A DNA stretch of 64,000 nucleotides from Mycoplasma procyoni (GTDB lineage Bacteria > Bacillota_I > Bacilli_A > Mycoplasmatales > Metamycoplasmataceae). Position 1 is the first letter of the stretch. Each line of letters begins with the position of its first letter. Shown piece after piece: positions 1 through 11,210 of this stretch. Under the pieces are notes generated by a model, which worked only from the letters and a program-made list of their open reading frames with translations, made no database searches and was not told the DNA's origin. The translations under genes and the position numbers were made by a program. The stretch is from positions 124,001-188,000 of the forward strand of contig NZ_JAFIDB010000001.1 in NCBI RefSeq assembly GCF_017052595.1. The letters run 5' to 3'.

Positions 1-41
1 TGTTCAGCTTCTTCTGAGATATGGAGATTAATATTATTCAT
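1..41 (-). CDS. dnaB: Replicative DNA helicase DnaB, N-terminal fragment (cut by window edge)
   Basis: Only the first 13 codons are in the window, beginning MNNINLHISEEAE. The ATG lies inside the end of rplI, so the two genes overlap by 8 bases and are translationally coupled. The name rests mainly on gene order: gdpP-rplI-dnaB is a conserved cluster in Firmicutes and mycoplasmas. Too little sequence is present to see any helicase motif. Confidence 0.6.
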   Translation of the reverse strand, partial: MNNINLHISEEAE

Positions 42-474
42 CTTTTTCTACCTTAACTCTCAGATGAGCTACTACGTCTTTATGTAATTTTACATTTAAT
101 ACTGTTAGTCCCATTGAAACGATGTGTACATGGTCTTCTAAAGTATGTTTTGGAAGTTTAATTCCTAAGTCCTCAAGGGATTTTAGAACTTTTTTAGCTG
201 TAATTGAACCATGAACTACATTATTTGTTTCTTTGAGTTTGAAGTGTAAAATCACTTTGTTGATTTCTTCGCATAGCTCTAAAGCTTTTTGTTTTTTTTC
301 TGCTTCTTGTTTTTCAATTTGCTCAATTTTTTTGTCTAAAAATTGAGATGTTGTTTTATTTACTGGAATAGCAAATCCATTTTTGATTAAAAAGTTTTTT
401 GCATAACCATCAGCAACTTCGATTACTTGGTTTGCTTTTCCATCTTTACAGTCTTTAATTAATATTACTTTCAT
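34..474 (-). CDS. rplI: 50S ribosomal protein L9
   Basis: A 146-residue protein, the normal length for L9. It begins MKVILIKDCKDGKANQVIEV and continues with the N-terminal L9 signature, where GYAKNFLIKNGFAIP matches the family pattern G-x-x-x-N-F-L-x-x-x-G-x-A. A charged central helix (about residues 45-75) joins it to the C-terminal RNA-binding domain. Its start lies 20 bases inside the end of gdpP and its stop overlaps the dnaB start, so the three genes form one coupled operon. Confidence 0.97.
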   Translation of the reverse strand: MKVILIKDCKDGKANQVIEVADGYAKNFLIKNGFAIPVNKTTSQFLDKKIEQIEKQEAEKKQKALELCEEINKVILHFKLKETNNVVHGSITAKKVLKSLEDLGIKLPKHTLEDHVHIVSMGLTVLNVKLHKDVVAHLRVKVEKDE

Positions 475-2467
475 TTCTCACACTCACTATTGCTTGTCTT
501 ATGTTATCTACAAATTCTTCTAAATTTTCTGTTGTGCTTTCTGCAGCTGATGCTGAGAAGTGTCCACCACCTCCAACAGCTTCAGCAATGATTTGCACGT
601 TTGTGTTGTTAATTCCTCTGGCTGACATTTTGTATCTGTTTTGGCCTACTACTTTAGCAACTACAAAGGATGCTTTTCTTCCTTGGATGTTTAATAAAGT
701 GTCAGCAGCCATTGATACAACGTCAATATCTACTTCTTCGTTTGTGTAGGCTAATAAAAAGCCAGGAATAACTTCTTCTGTTTTTTTAATAATCATATTA
801 ATTATATTAAAAATTTCTTCAGTCATCTTCAATGTTTCAATTGATTTAGAACTTTGTCCACCTCATTTGATTAATAAAGATGCTGCATTAAAGGTTTTCA
901 TTGATGTTGATTTTTTAAATTGGTTTGTATCCATGTACACACCATTTAGCAGCATTTGAGCTGCAAATGCATTGATTAATTTTGTGTCTGCTGTCGAGTG
1001 CAGAGCAATTATTTCTGTCACTATTTCTGAAGTTGAAGATGCTGTTGTGTCAATATATTCATTTCCTTTGTCTAAGAAGTTTGGTTTTGTTCCAATTCTG
1101 TGGTGATCAAAGATAAACACTTTTTTAGGATCACTTCCACTAAAAGCATTAGGGTTTTCAATCCTGTTTGCATCTGCTGTATCTAAAATAATTATTAGTG
1201 TATTTTTGTCTGTTAATTTATTGGCACTTGAAGGCTTGATTAGTAATTCTAAATCAATATCGCCTTTGTTATTGTTTATAAAGTGGGTTGTTGTTGCATC
1301 GTATGTGATGTTTTGAACATAAAATTCTTTTTCTTGATTTAATTTAGTTTTTGCATAGTTTTTTAGAAACATTCCTAAAGCATATGCAGAACCAATAGCA
1401 TCTAAATCAGCATTTTTGTGTCCATAAAGAACAATGTTTTTAACTTCTTCTTTTGCTAAAACATCAAGCATTTTCTTAGCAACATAGTTTATTTCTGAAC
1501 GACTTGAGTTTGAATCAATCTCACTGTTTGAACCGTATGTTATCGGTTTTGAACCGTATTTTAGTGTTGTAATCTGATTTCCACCACGAGTTTTAGAATA
1601 TAAAAGAGCATCTTTTGCAAGTTGGTTTAATTTTCCAATTTCTCTTGCTCCATAAACAAATCCAGCTGAAAAAGTGATAACTTGCTTTGTTTCTCCTTTT
1701 GTTAAATAAACTTCTTTTTCATTGAAATGAGAAAAGTTTTTAGATCTTAATTTTTCAAAAACTTCATAGTTAGTAATTATTCAGAAACGTCCGTCAACAT
1801 ACTGTCTGTAAGTAAAGTTCATTGAGTTAGCAATTTCATCTAGCATTGAAACTACTGCTGTTCTGATGTTGAAGAAATCCTCTTCTCCTAAAGAAGAAAG
1901 AAGTAAGTGGTAGTTATCAATTTCAATCTCACCAATCACTATTTTTTCTTTATCATAGTTTTCAAGTAGGTTTTGATACATTGTAATATCCCTAATTGAA
2001 ATAACGTTTTTTTCTCTGTATTTTTTAATTGAGTAGTTGTATCCTGAATCCTGGAATAAAACTCCATCTCCAGAAAAGTTTTCATCATCAATCTTGATTT
2101 TTTCATTAAAAATTGAGTTAATATTTTTTCCTAATCACTTTTTGGAGAAACGTTTTTCAATAAAGGAAGAAACTCAAATTATTTTTCCGTTTGTAGTGTG
2201 TAAAATAAGTCCTAAATTGTTTTCTTCAACAACTTCATTGATGTAGTCATAAAGAGAAGACTGAATTTTGTTTGATTTCAATAGAAACAATCAAAAGATT
2301 CAGACAATTAATGAAAAGATAACAATAAGGAAAAATACTGTTCCAAAAAACAGCAATTCTGCAGCTACATATTCCAATTTATATAAAATTACAAATATTG
2401 CAATTAAAATTGAAAATAGCACTATTCCCGAAAAGGAAATTGTTAGTCAAGTCTTTTTATTATTCAT
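455..2467 (-). CDS. gdpP: Cyclic-di-AMP phosphodiesterase GdpP (DHH/DHHA1 family, membrane-bound)
   Basis: About 670 residues when in-frame TGA codons are read as Trp. Two hydrophobic segments lie in roughly the first 75 residues, followed by a PAS-like stretch, a degenerate GGDEF-like region, and a DHH phosphoesterase domain. The metal-binding motif GHKNADLDA has His350, Asp354 and Asp356; the FDHHRIG motif is near residue 450. The DHHA1 motif GGGGH lies near residues 632-636. The family hydrolyses c-di-AMP to pApA. The start ATG at 2467 is the first that includes both membrane segments. It overlaps rplI by 20 bases. The partner cyclase is encoded at 46032-46607. Confidence 0.93.
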
Positions 2468-2571
2468 ATATTTTAAATTATATATTATTTTGCTTTTAAA
2501 TTCACAAAGTTGTTAAATTAGATTTTTGCGACTTAGTTTATTTTTTGTGTTTTTGTTGTAAAATTTTTATT

Positions 2572-3369
2572 ATGAAAAAAATACACTTTTTATATGCTTT
2601 ACCTGTAGTTTTTGCTCCTGTAGCAGCATTTTCATGCTCTTCAACTACACCTAAAGCAACTGACTATTTAAATAAAAAAGATGAACAAGGTAACTATGTA
2701 AATATTATAGATCTGAACGATGAAACACACACTTTCACTTTAGATCTTTCAAAAGAAAAAATAACACAAATTCCAGCTAAAATGTTTTTAGACAACAAAA
2801 ACAAAGAATACACCAAAAAAATTAAAGTTGATGGTGCTGAAAAAGAAGTTAAATATACTCTAAATAAAATTATTTTCCCTGAAACACTTGAGTCAATCGG
2901 AAATTACGCATTTACAGGGGTTTCAGTTAGTGGTTATATTACAGAATTAGACTTTTCAAAAGCTACAAAATTAGTTTCAATTGGTGAAAATGCTTTTGAA
3001 GGAAATGAAATTAAAAAACTAAGTCTTCCTGCTTCACTTAAAAACATTCAAGCTAATGCTTTTGCAAACAATTCAATTGAAGAACTAACAATCCCTGAAA
3101 ATTCATCACTAGAAACCATTTCTATCGGTGCTTTTAACAAAAATAAATTAACAACACTAAACTTAGCAAACTCTTCTTTAAAAACAATTTCTAGAGCAGC
3201 TTTTAAAGACAATGAAATTTCAAGTATAACTTTAGCTCAAAATTCACAACTAGCATTTGTTGGAGATGAAGCTTTTGCAAAAAACAAACTTTCTGCTGAT
3301 GCTCAAAAAGTTCTAGAAAAAGAATCAATCAAACTTGGAAACAACGTTTTCGCTGAACAAAAACAATAA
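2572..3369 (+). CDS. BspA-like leucine-rich-repeat lipoprotein
   Basis: A 265-residue surface lipoprotein. The signal peptide starts MKKIHFLYALPVVFAPVAAF and ends at a lipobox with the lipid-acceptor Cys in AAFSCSS (about residue 22). From about residue 100, repeats of the BspA type (LRR_5) follow, with recurring patterns such as SIGENAFEGNEIKKLSLP and AIGAF/AAF segments about 23 residues apart. Such proteins bind host or matrix components in other bacteria; the role here is inferred. I chose the ATG at 2572 because the lipoprotein signal begins there. No ribosome binding site is visible, and a TAAAAT box ends about 7 bases upstream, suggesting a leaderless mRNA. Confidence 0.85.
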   Translation: MKKIHFLYALPVVFAPVAAFSCSSTTPKATDYLNKKDEQGNYVNIIDLNDETHTFTLDLSKEKITQIPAKMFLDNKNKEYTKKIKVDGAEKEVKYTLNKIIFPETLESIGNYAFTGVSVSGYITELDFSKATKLVSIGENAFEGNEIKKLSLPASLKNIQANAFANNSIEELTIPENSSLETISIGAFNKNKLTTLNLANSSLKTISRAAFKDNEISSITLAQNSQLAFVGDEAFAKNKLSADAQKVLEKESIKLGNNVFAEQKQ

Positions 3370-3373
3370 ACAA

Positions 3374-3403
3374 AAATAGACAAAATAACTTGTCTATTTT
3401 TTA
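3374..3403. terminator. Bidirectional terminator between lipoprotein and ABC gene
   Basis: Inverted repeat AATAGACAA / TTGTCTATT with a six-base loop, followed by T6 on the plus strand and by T5 on the minus strand. It serves the convergent genes on both sides. Confidence 0.8.
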
Positions 3404-3408
3404 TTTTC

Positions 3409-5007
3409 TTATAACTCAATAACTTTATCAAACTTTTGTTTTTGTTCTGTTTTTAAGTGGTGTGAGATGTAAATTATTGTTTTTTGAGTTTCTAAAAGGG
3501 TTTCTAAAATTTTTGAAGAAAGTTCGCTATTTAAGTTTGAGAGAGATTCATCGAGTAATAAAACTTCAGAACCATTATAAAGAACTCTTACTAATGCAAC
3601 TCTTTGTTTTTGACCTTCTGAAAGAGAATTAGAAGCATCTAAATTAGTGATTTCTAGTTTATCTTTTAGTTCTTGATCTAAAGAGACCATTTCTAAAATT
3701 TGTTGTAATTTTTCTTTTTGTTCTTTTGAATCAAGGAGGATATTTTGTTTAATATTAAGATCAAATAAGAAATTATCAGAACCTAAATATGAGATATTTT
3801 GCTTAATAGAATTATTACTAAATTCTTTGATGTCTGTAGCGTTTAAAAGGATTTTTCCTGTATATTCGTCAACATTTTTAAGAATTAAGTTCATTAAAGA
3901 ACTCTTTCCTTTTCCTGATTCTCCTGTAATTAAGACCTTTTCTCCTTTGTTTATTTTTAAACTGAAATCTTTTAGAATTTCTTTATTTTCAAAAGAGAGA
4001 TTAACGTTTTGAAACTCGATTGTTTCAATTTCTTTGAGTTCTTTTGTAGCGTGATCTTGTTGAAGTTTCATATCAAATTTATCTATAATAAATTTAGATG
4101 TTAAGTAAGTTTGAAAATCACCAAAGAGTGCTTTAAAGTTATCTTTTGAGGAGTTAATTGTTTTTTGGAAAATATAAATTAGACCTAAATTTACACCAAA
4201 TCTTTTGTCAAAAAATAGAAGAGCTAAAACAATTATTCCTAATAACTCCACAACTTTAACAACTGAATTGATGGAGTTTTCACTCAGCGATTCTAGATTT
4301 TCTTTTTTGTATATTGAGTTATATAACTCAAAAGTTTCTTTTTGAAATTGAGATATAAAGTAATTTTCTTTGTTATTAAAATAAAATAACTCAAATCTAT
4401 CAATTAAATAAATGGCTTTTTCAAAAAATGATTCATAAGCTTCTTGTGTTTTTTGGTTCGCTTTAGCTTGCTTTTTATAAAATAGATAATTAACTAAAAT
4501 GTTGATTGACATAATTAAAAAGATAATTACAAAAGCAACTCAAGTGGTTGATAAAAAGAATGAAAACAGAAAGATCATGTAGATAAAATTACTAAATATG
4601 TTAATAATTGGAAATAGCAATTTTTGACTCAAATTACTTGAGTTAAAAATAATTTGAGTGTATGCATCGGAAGCTGAAAAAGAAATTAGGGATTTGTGGT
4701 TTGCTTTTTTGAGTTGCTCTAAGACATTGAGTGATGTTGATTTAGCAATGTATAAAAACATTTTATTTTGCATTTTGTAATAAAAGTAATTAGATATTAA
4801 GTTGCTCAAGTGAGCTAATGCAATTATGGCAACAAAAATAGAAAATAAAGCAAATTGATTTAAATTAGCAATTGAAAAAGTTCCTAAAATTGAATTAATT
4901 GCATAACCTTCGCCAAAGGAGATTCACAAAGGAAGTGAAGTAACAAGACTGACTATTACAAAATATATAATGATTTTTGATTTGTCAGTTTTGATTAATT
5001 TATTCAT
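3409..5007 (-). CDS. ABC half-exporter, second of a pair (permease fused to ATPase)
   Basis: About 532 residues. The N-terminal half (to about residue 310) is hydrophobic with several membrane segments, as in type I ABC exporters. The C-terminal ATPase has Walker A GESGKGKSS, the signature NSLSEGQKQRVAL, Walker B VLLLDESLS and the switch His in ISHH. A strong AGGAGG precedes ATG 5007, which overlaps the end of the upstream half-exporter by 8 bases, so the two are coupled and probably form a heterodimer. No peptidase C39 domain is present. The substrate is unknown; a small peptide gene upstream is one candidate. Confidence 0.88.
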
Positions 5008-6586
5008 TATTAACCTCCTTGTCAAAGTTTATTACATAATCGTAGTTATGCGAATCGTTTAGGTGATGAGTTACATTAATTAAGATTAGTTCTTTATCGC
5101 TAAAGATATTTTTTAGAATTTGATCACAATTTTCTTTATCAATATTTGATAATGCTTCATCTAAAACTAAAAGATTTTTAGATCTGAAAAAGTGTCTTGC
5201 AATGTTTAACCTTTGTTTTTGACCAGAAGAGAGATTGCTGTCTTGATCTATTTGCATTTCTAAAGGAAATTGTTGTGTATTTAACATTGCTAATTCAAGG
5301 GCTTTTTCAACTTTTTCTTGTTTATTTTGTTCTCAAAGTGCTACGTTGTTATAAATGCTTTCATTAAGTAATTTAGCTTCATTGTTTAAGTAACTTAAAG
5401 AGTTGTTTAGTGTTTGATTATCAATTTCTTTTAGATTAATATCATTGATTAAAACATCCCCTTGATAATCATTTTGTTGCTTAAGTAAAATAGAAATTAA
5501 ACTACTTTTTCCACTTCCTGATTTTCCGACGATTGCATATTTTTTACCTTTTTCAAACACAAAACTAAAGTCTTTAATAATCTCTTTTTGTTCATAATTA
5601 AGACTAATATTTTTGAGTTCAATTTTGTCGATTATAAAGGAATTTCCCTGTGTTTTAGATTCTAAATCAGGCGCTTTTGAAAAAGTATTAATGAGATTTT
5701 TAAAGGAACTATAGTACTGCACAAAGTACATTATGTATCTAATTTCGTTTGTTAAAGAAACAAAGATATTAGGGAATACAAAAATTATTGCTATAGGCTC
5801 TTTTAAGAAAAATATGAAATAACCAATCAAAAAGAAATAAAGTAGATCTGCAAAGATATTAAAAGAGGAATTTATCACCTCAAGCAAAATAACTTTTGAT
5901 TTTGTTGTGTCTAAATCTTTAATTCATCTTTCGATTACTTTAACAGTTAGTGTGTTTAAAGTTTCTTTTTTAGCTAAATAATAAAGAACTCTAAATCCGT
6001 TGAAAACACTCATTAAAGAAGAACTAAAATCCTCTTGATTATTCATATATTTTTGATTGATTTTTCCTGCTAAAACACTTAAAAATAAAGGAGCAATAAA
6101 GGAAATTAAAGTAATTGCAAGACCTATTAGTGATAATTTTCAACTTAAGAAAAACAGTATAGAAATATAAATAACTGAAGAAATTAAGCTAAAAATACTA
6201 TTGAATCCAAGTTCAAAAATAACCATTTTGATCTCTTGAACTCTTTCTTTGAGTCAAACAAGGTATTTACCTTCTTTATTCTTTTCAACTTCAAAAGAAG
6301 GAGTTTTTGATATTGTTTTTAAAATATCATTATTTAGCTCTATACTAAATTTTCTAGATAATTTGTTGAAAATTCATTTTTTCAAAAAAGAAGCAACTAC
6401 CAAAACAAAAGTTGCTATTGATAAAATAATAACTTTGTTTCAAAAATCTGAAGCATTTGATGAACTTATTGATTCAATAAAGGAATAACCAAAAAAGACT
6501 TCAACTGAAGAAGCTGCTAATACAATTGCAGAAATTAAGCTCAATAATATTACTAAACTTTTATTTGAATTTATGTATTTTTTCAT
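5000..6586 (-). CDS. ABC half-exporter, first of a pair (permease fused to ATPase)
   Basis: About 528 residues: membrane domain followed by an ATPase with Walker A GKSGSGKSS, signature SNLSSGQKQRLNIAR, Walker B LLVLDEALS and a switch His in VTHH. The start at 6586 follows AAGGAGATAAA. The gene lies 18 bases beyond a terminator-like hairpin that separates it from a 25-codon ORF. It is a paralogue of the next gene, with which it overlaps by 8 bases. The family exports drugs, lipids or peptides; the sequence does not say which. Confidence 0.88.
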
Positions 6587-6603
6587 TTTATCTCCTTAAT
6601 TAA

Positions 6604-6637
6604 TTAAAAAACTCTCAACCTTTTAGAAGTTGAGAGT
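6604..6637 (-). terminator. Terminator/attenuator between small ORF and ABC exporter pair
   Basis: A perfect 9-bp stem, ACTCTCAAC (6611-6619) with GTTGAGAGT (6629-6637), followed on the minus strand by T6. It lies after the 25-codon ORF and 18 bases before the first exporter start. Transcripts would mostly stop here, giving more of the small ORF message than of the exporter message. Confidence 0.8.
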
Positions 6638-6663
6638 AAATTATTTTATACCAAAATCTCTAC

Positions 6664-6741
6664 TTAAAAAAGGTGATGAAAAATATTATTATCTGTTTTG
6701 ATAATACGTTTATTCATAATAAACTTATTAATATTTTTCAT
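6664..6741 (-). CDS. Possible 25-residue cationic peptide encoded upstream of ABC exporters
   Basis: The ORF starts at ATG 6741, preceded by AAAGGAGATAAA, one of the best ribosome binding sites in the region. It encodes MKNINKFIMNKR and ends with FHHLF before a TAA at 6664. The composition is strongly basic (five Lys/Arg against one Asp), with no signal peptide and no Cys. It lies between a TATAAT-like box and a terminator, then the ABC exporter pair. It could be an exported peptide or a leader peptide that controls the exporters by attenuation. Nothing in the sequence itself identifies a family, so the gene call rests on the ribosome binding site and the position. Confidence 0.5.
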   Translation of the reverse strand: MKNINKFIMNKRIIKTDNNIFHHLF

Positions 6742-6764
6742 TTTATCTCCTTTTGTGTAATTTA

Positions 6765-6770
6765 ATTGTA
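6765..6770 (-). promoter_or_regulatory. -10 box for small ORF/ABC exporter transcript
   Basis: TACAAT on the minus strand, about 23 bases before the 25-codon ORF. No clear -35 box is seen, which is usual in mycoplasmas. Confidence 0.5.
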
Positions 6771-6790
6771 CCAAAGTTTCTTTAGTTATG

Positions 6791-6821
6791 AAAAAAAACT
6801 GAGAAAAATTCCCAGTTTTTT
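6791..6821 (-). terminator. Terminator of enolase gene
   Basis: On the minus strand AAAAACTGGGAA pairs imperfectly with TTCTCAGTTTTT, followed by a run of T. It starts about 15 bases after the eno stop. Confidence 0.75.
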
Positions 6822-6835
6822 GTGTTTGTTGTTAA

Positions 6836-8224
<1,389 letters not shown>

Positions 8225-8249
8225 CTAATCTTATTAATACAATATTTTA

Positions 8250-8255
8250 ATTATA
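8250..8255 (-). promoter_or_regulatory. Promoter -10 box of eno
   Basis: The minus strand reads TGCTATAAT, a consensus -10 with an upstream TG-like extension, about 40 bases before the eno start. Confidence 0.65.
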
Positions 8256-8288
8256 GCACTTTAACTTTTTTTTATTGCAAAAACGTAA

Positions 8289-8318
8289 TAAAAAAATAGG
8301 CAGCCAGAGCTACCTATT
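8289..8318 (-). terminator. Strong terminator hairpin without an evident gene
   Basis: AATAGG with CCTATT encloses a second pairing AGC/GCT; on the minus strand it is followed by T7. It ends a transcript coming from 8319-8703, where no clear gene is visible, or acts as a barrier upstream of eno. Confidence 0.7.
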
Positions 8319-8703
8319 GTTATTATTTTACGAAAATTATAATAATAAAAAGAAAGGAGATTATATACCCAAACTTAGGATATTACATAAGAGGTAGAAT
8401 ATGTTGTTCTTTTTTAAAACTAATTTACGAAAATAAACGATAATACATATATAAAATAAATAAAATGAAATATACAATATATAAAAATATTAAAATAAAA
8501 ACATCAAACAAATTTTCAATTAAATTGTGGCCTTTCGACCATTATTATTATACAACTATTTTTTCCCTTTTGTTCAAAAAAAATGATTTTTTTTGCTTTT
8601 TAGTGCTTTTAAAGTTGTTATATCACTATTTTGTACCTTATTTTTTCATTAAATATTCAAGTTTTTGAATTTTTTCTAACAAAAGCAACTCCAAAAAAAC
8701 TAA
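8319..8703. other. AT-rich intergenic region; possible tiny leaderless ORF or small RNA (minus)
   Basis: No recognisable gene. On the minus strand a TATAAT box (8547-8552) is followed four bases later by an ATG at 8542 that opens a 40-codon frame ending TAG at 8420. The product would be a hydrophobic, Phe/Ile/Tyr-rich peptide. The RNA would begin near a GGTCGAAAGGCC stem with a GNRA-like loop and end at the terminator at 8289. A plus-strand frame (8465-8668) is equally low in complexity and has no ribosome binding site. Either could be chance in DNA this AT-rich. Confidence 0.25.
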
Positions 8704-8740
8704 ACAAAAAAACAACCTGTTTTTTGAAGGTTGTTTTTTG
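8704..8740. terminator. Terminator after the sigma-factor gene
   Basis: AACAACC (8711-8717) pairs with GGTTGTT (8729-8735); T-runs follow on both strands. It lies directly beyond the sigma-like gene stop at 8743. Confidence 0.75.
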
Positions 8741-8742
8741 AA

Positions 8743-9255
8743 CTAAAGAAAACTGAAAAATTTTTGAGCACGATATTTAATTTCATCTAAAAAACCTATT
8801 ATTTTTTGAACTGAGATATTTGTTATTTTTGCAATATCAATTGCACTTTTGTTTTTTAGATAAAAGAGTTCTAAAATTAAACGTTCTTCTTGATTTAGAG
8901 TCTTGAGAAATTTTTTGCAGTCTTCTTTGTGAAGAGTTCTTTCAATTTCTTCTTCACCATTTGGAATTAGTAATTCATCATTATAAGAATAGCTGAAGTT
9001 TAAGACTGTGTGTTTCTTAAGACTATATTCTTTACAATAGCATAATAGTTTTCTGTAAATATAAGTGTATAAAACATTTGAAATATCTTTTGTTGTATAG
9101 TTAACTTTAATGTGATCGATTGTTGGCTTAAGATTTTCAAATGCTACCATCAATAAATCTTCTCAAGTTAATGGAATTGATGGAAATTTTTTGAGAGCAT
9201 TTCTGGACGCTGCCGTAAGTACGCCATTGTATAAATTATATTTAAATGATTTCAC
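8743..9255 (-). CDS. Sigma-70-like alternative sigma factor (SigH-type, divergent)
   Basis: A 170-residue basic protein. The middle, roughly residues 15-90, resembles a weak sigma region 2. The C-terminal segment from about residue 120 (TLNQEERLILELFYLKNKSA) has the helix-turn-helix pattern of sigma region 4. I chose GTG 9255 because AGGAGG lies three bases upstream and it includes the whole domain; that ribosome binding site overlaps the rlmB stop. Gene order supports the call: cysS-rlmB-sigH is conserved in Bacillus, and mycoplasma homologues at this kind of locus (MG428/MPN626) act as alternative sigma factors for recombination genes. The function here is inferred from that. Confidence 0.7.
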
Positions 9256-9262
9256 TTGCCTC

Positions 9263-9937
9263 CTAAATTTTAAATAGCACGATTCCTGTAGCTACAGAAA
9301 CATTTAGAGATTGCACGCTTCCTTTCATTGGAATATAAATATTTACATCACAAAGATTTTCAACACTTTTTGAAATTCCTTTTGACTCAGAACCCATAAC
9401 TATCGCTAAAGGATAATTAAAGGTTGCTTCATGAATACTTTGAGAATTGTCATTTAGTGTAGTTCCATAAATTCAAATTCCTTCTTTTTTCATTTTGGTG
9501 ATTGCAGCTGATATTGAAGATACTTTAATAAATTTCATATTAATAAAGCCTCCTGAAGAAACTTTTAAAACAGTTGGTGTGATATCTACTGCTCGATCTT
9601 TAGGAATGATAATGTGATTAACACCAGCTGCATTTGCTGTTCTGATGATTGCACCAAAATTGTGAGGATCTTGAATATGATCTAAAATTAAAATTTTTTC
9701 TGGTCTGTCCTTAAAAATTGTATTTAAATCAAAAAAGTCAATATTCTTAATTTCAGCAATAAAGCCTTGATGGTTTTCCTTTGTCATTTTATTTAATGTT
9801 AATAAATCGCAAAGTTGGATTTTACTTTTTTCAAAGTTAGCAATCTCGTTTGGTCTATTTGTGTAAATTTTAATAATTGGGAAATTATTCTCGATTGCTT
9901 CTTGCACTGAATTCTTTCCGCAAATTAATTTTTTCAT
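9263..9937 (-). CDS. rlmB: 23S rRNA 2'-O-methyltransferase RlmB (SpoU/TrmH family)
   Basis: A 224-residue SPOUT enzyme, expected to methylate G2251 of 23S rRNA. The three SpoU motifs are present: DHIQDPHNFGAIIRTANAAG (motif 1), IVMGSESKGIS (motif 2) and IPMKGSVQSLNVSVA (motif 3, with the SAM-binding knot). The N-terminal part (residues 1-65) is the substrate-binding domain seen in RlmB. ATG 9937 follows AAGGAGAAAAG. It lies between cysS and the sigma-like gene, whose ribosome binding site overlaps the rlmB stop. Confidence 0.9.
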
Positions 9938-10004
9938 CTTTTCTCCTTTATACAAGTTTTTTAGTCTTAAGTTTTTCCGCTATATTTTCTTTTAATTTGT
10001 TTTC

Positions 10005-11210
10005 CTAAAGTTTTCCTATTTTAGCAATTTGATCTCTTAATTGATCAGCTAATTCAAAGTTTTTGTTTTGCCTAGCTTCTTTTCAGTTTGCATAGATTTC
10101 TCTGTCTTTTTGTGTTATTTTAATGTTTGTGAATTTAAAACCGAGTGTTTTTAGCAGATCAACAAAGGTTGATATTTGTTCTTTATTTTTAGATAGTTCA
10201 TTAATTTCTTTGTTGGCTTGAGAAAAATTTTCTTCTTTAATTAATTCAAGAATTGTTTTAATTAGTTCTGAGTTGATTTGTTGATTAAGACCTTCAAGTT
10301 CATGATTTAAATAAATTTCTTTGTATTTATTTACTTTAGATAAATTAGATTTAAACAACTCATCACTCAGATTTACAGGTGAGCTGATACTTGTTGTTAG
10401 AACGATTTGTCTAAAAGTATCAGAGCCGTATTGGTTGCTAAAATCCTTTGCAAGCAATATGTTTTGGAGTGATTTTGACATTTTTTGTCCGTCTTTGTTT
10501 ATAAAGCCTGTGTGCTTTCAGTTTTTAGTTATATTTTTGTTTTCTAAAGCGAAAAACTGGATGTTTTCATTTTCGTGGTGGGGAAAAATTAAATCGATTC
10601 CACCACCATGAATATCAATTGTTTCACCTTTAAAATAATTATGAATCATTGCAACGCACTCTGTGTGTCATCCAGGACGACCTTGGCCAAAAGGACTATC
10701 AAAAACTATTCCTTCTGTTGTCTTTTTTCAAAGCACAAAGTCTTGTGGATTTCTTTTTTGATACTCAAATTCCGAGTTTAGAGCATCATCTGTTTTTCTG
10801 TTTGAAACTGAACCATAATTGCTAAATTTTGAAACATCAAAAATCACATTTTGATCAAGGATATAAGCACTTTTATTATCAATTAATTTCTGTATAAAAT
10901 CTGTAATTAATGTAATATTTTCTGTAACTTTCATGATTTTTGAAGGTTTTTGGATGTTAAAATCTTCAAGCAGATTCATGTATTCTTTATAATAAAATTC
11001 ACTTATTTCTTTTTCACTTTTGTTTGTTTCAATTGCTCTTTTGATAATTTTGTCATCTATATCTGTAATATTGTGGAGAAAATCAACTTCAATACCTAAA
11101 GCTCTTTTAACTCTGTTTACAATATCAAAAAACATTATAGGACGCATGTTTCCGATGTGAATATCATTGTAAACTGTAGGACCACAAACATATAATTTTT
11201 CTATTTTCAT
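10005..11210 (-). CDS. cysS: Cysteinyl-tRNA synthetase
   Basis: About 401 residues, shorter than the roughly 460 typical of bacteria because both ends are trimmed, which is usual in mycoplasmas. The protein begins directly at the class I active site, [20 protein letters not shown], with HIGN as the HIGH motif. Zinc-site motifs include the Cys of CGPT and the FPHHENE segment; the KMSKS loop reads [13 protein letters not shown] 11210 follows AGAGAGG and lies inside the end of the upstream YgjP-like gene. The Mini-III RNase gene found next to cysS in Bacillus is missing. Confidence 0.95.

Noticed and set aside
501-749. Plus-strand open frame opposite gdpP
   Set aside because: It mirrors the DHHA1 part of gdpP, has no ribosome binding site, and shows no protein pattern.
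455-2467. Apparent multiple breaks in gdpP, rnr, gyrB, hsdM and other genes
   Set aside because: All breaks are TGA codons at positions where the families have Trp; they are sense codons here, not frameshifts or nonsense mutations.
8465-8668. Plus-strand 67-codon frame in the eno/sigma gap
   Set aside because: Phe/Lys/Tyr-rich low-complexity translation, no ribosome binding site, between two terminators; probably chance.
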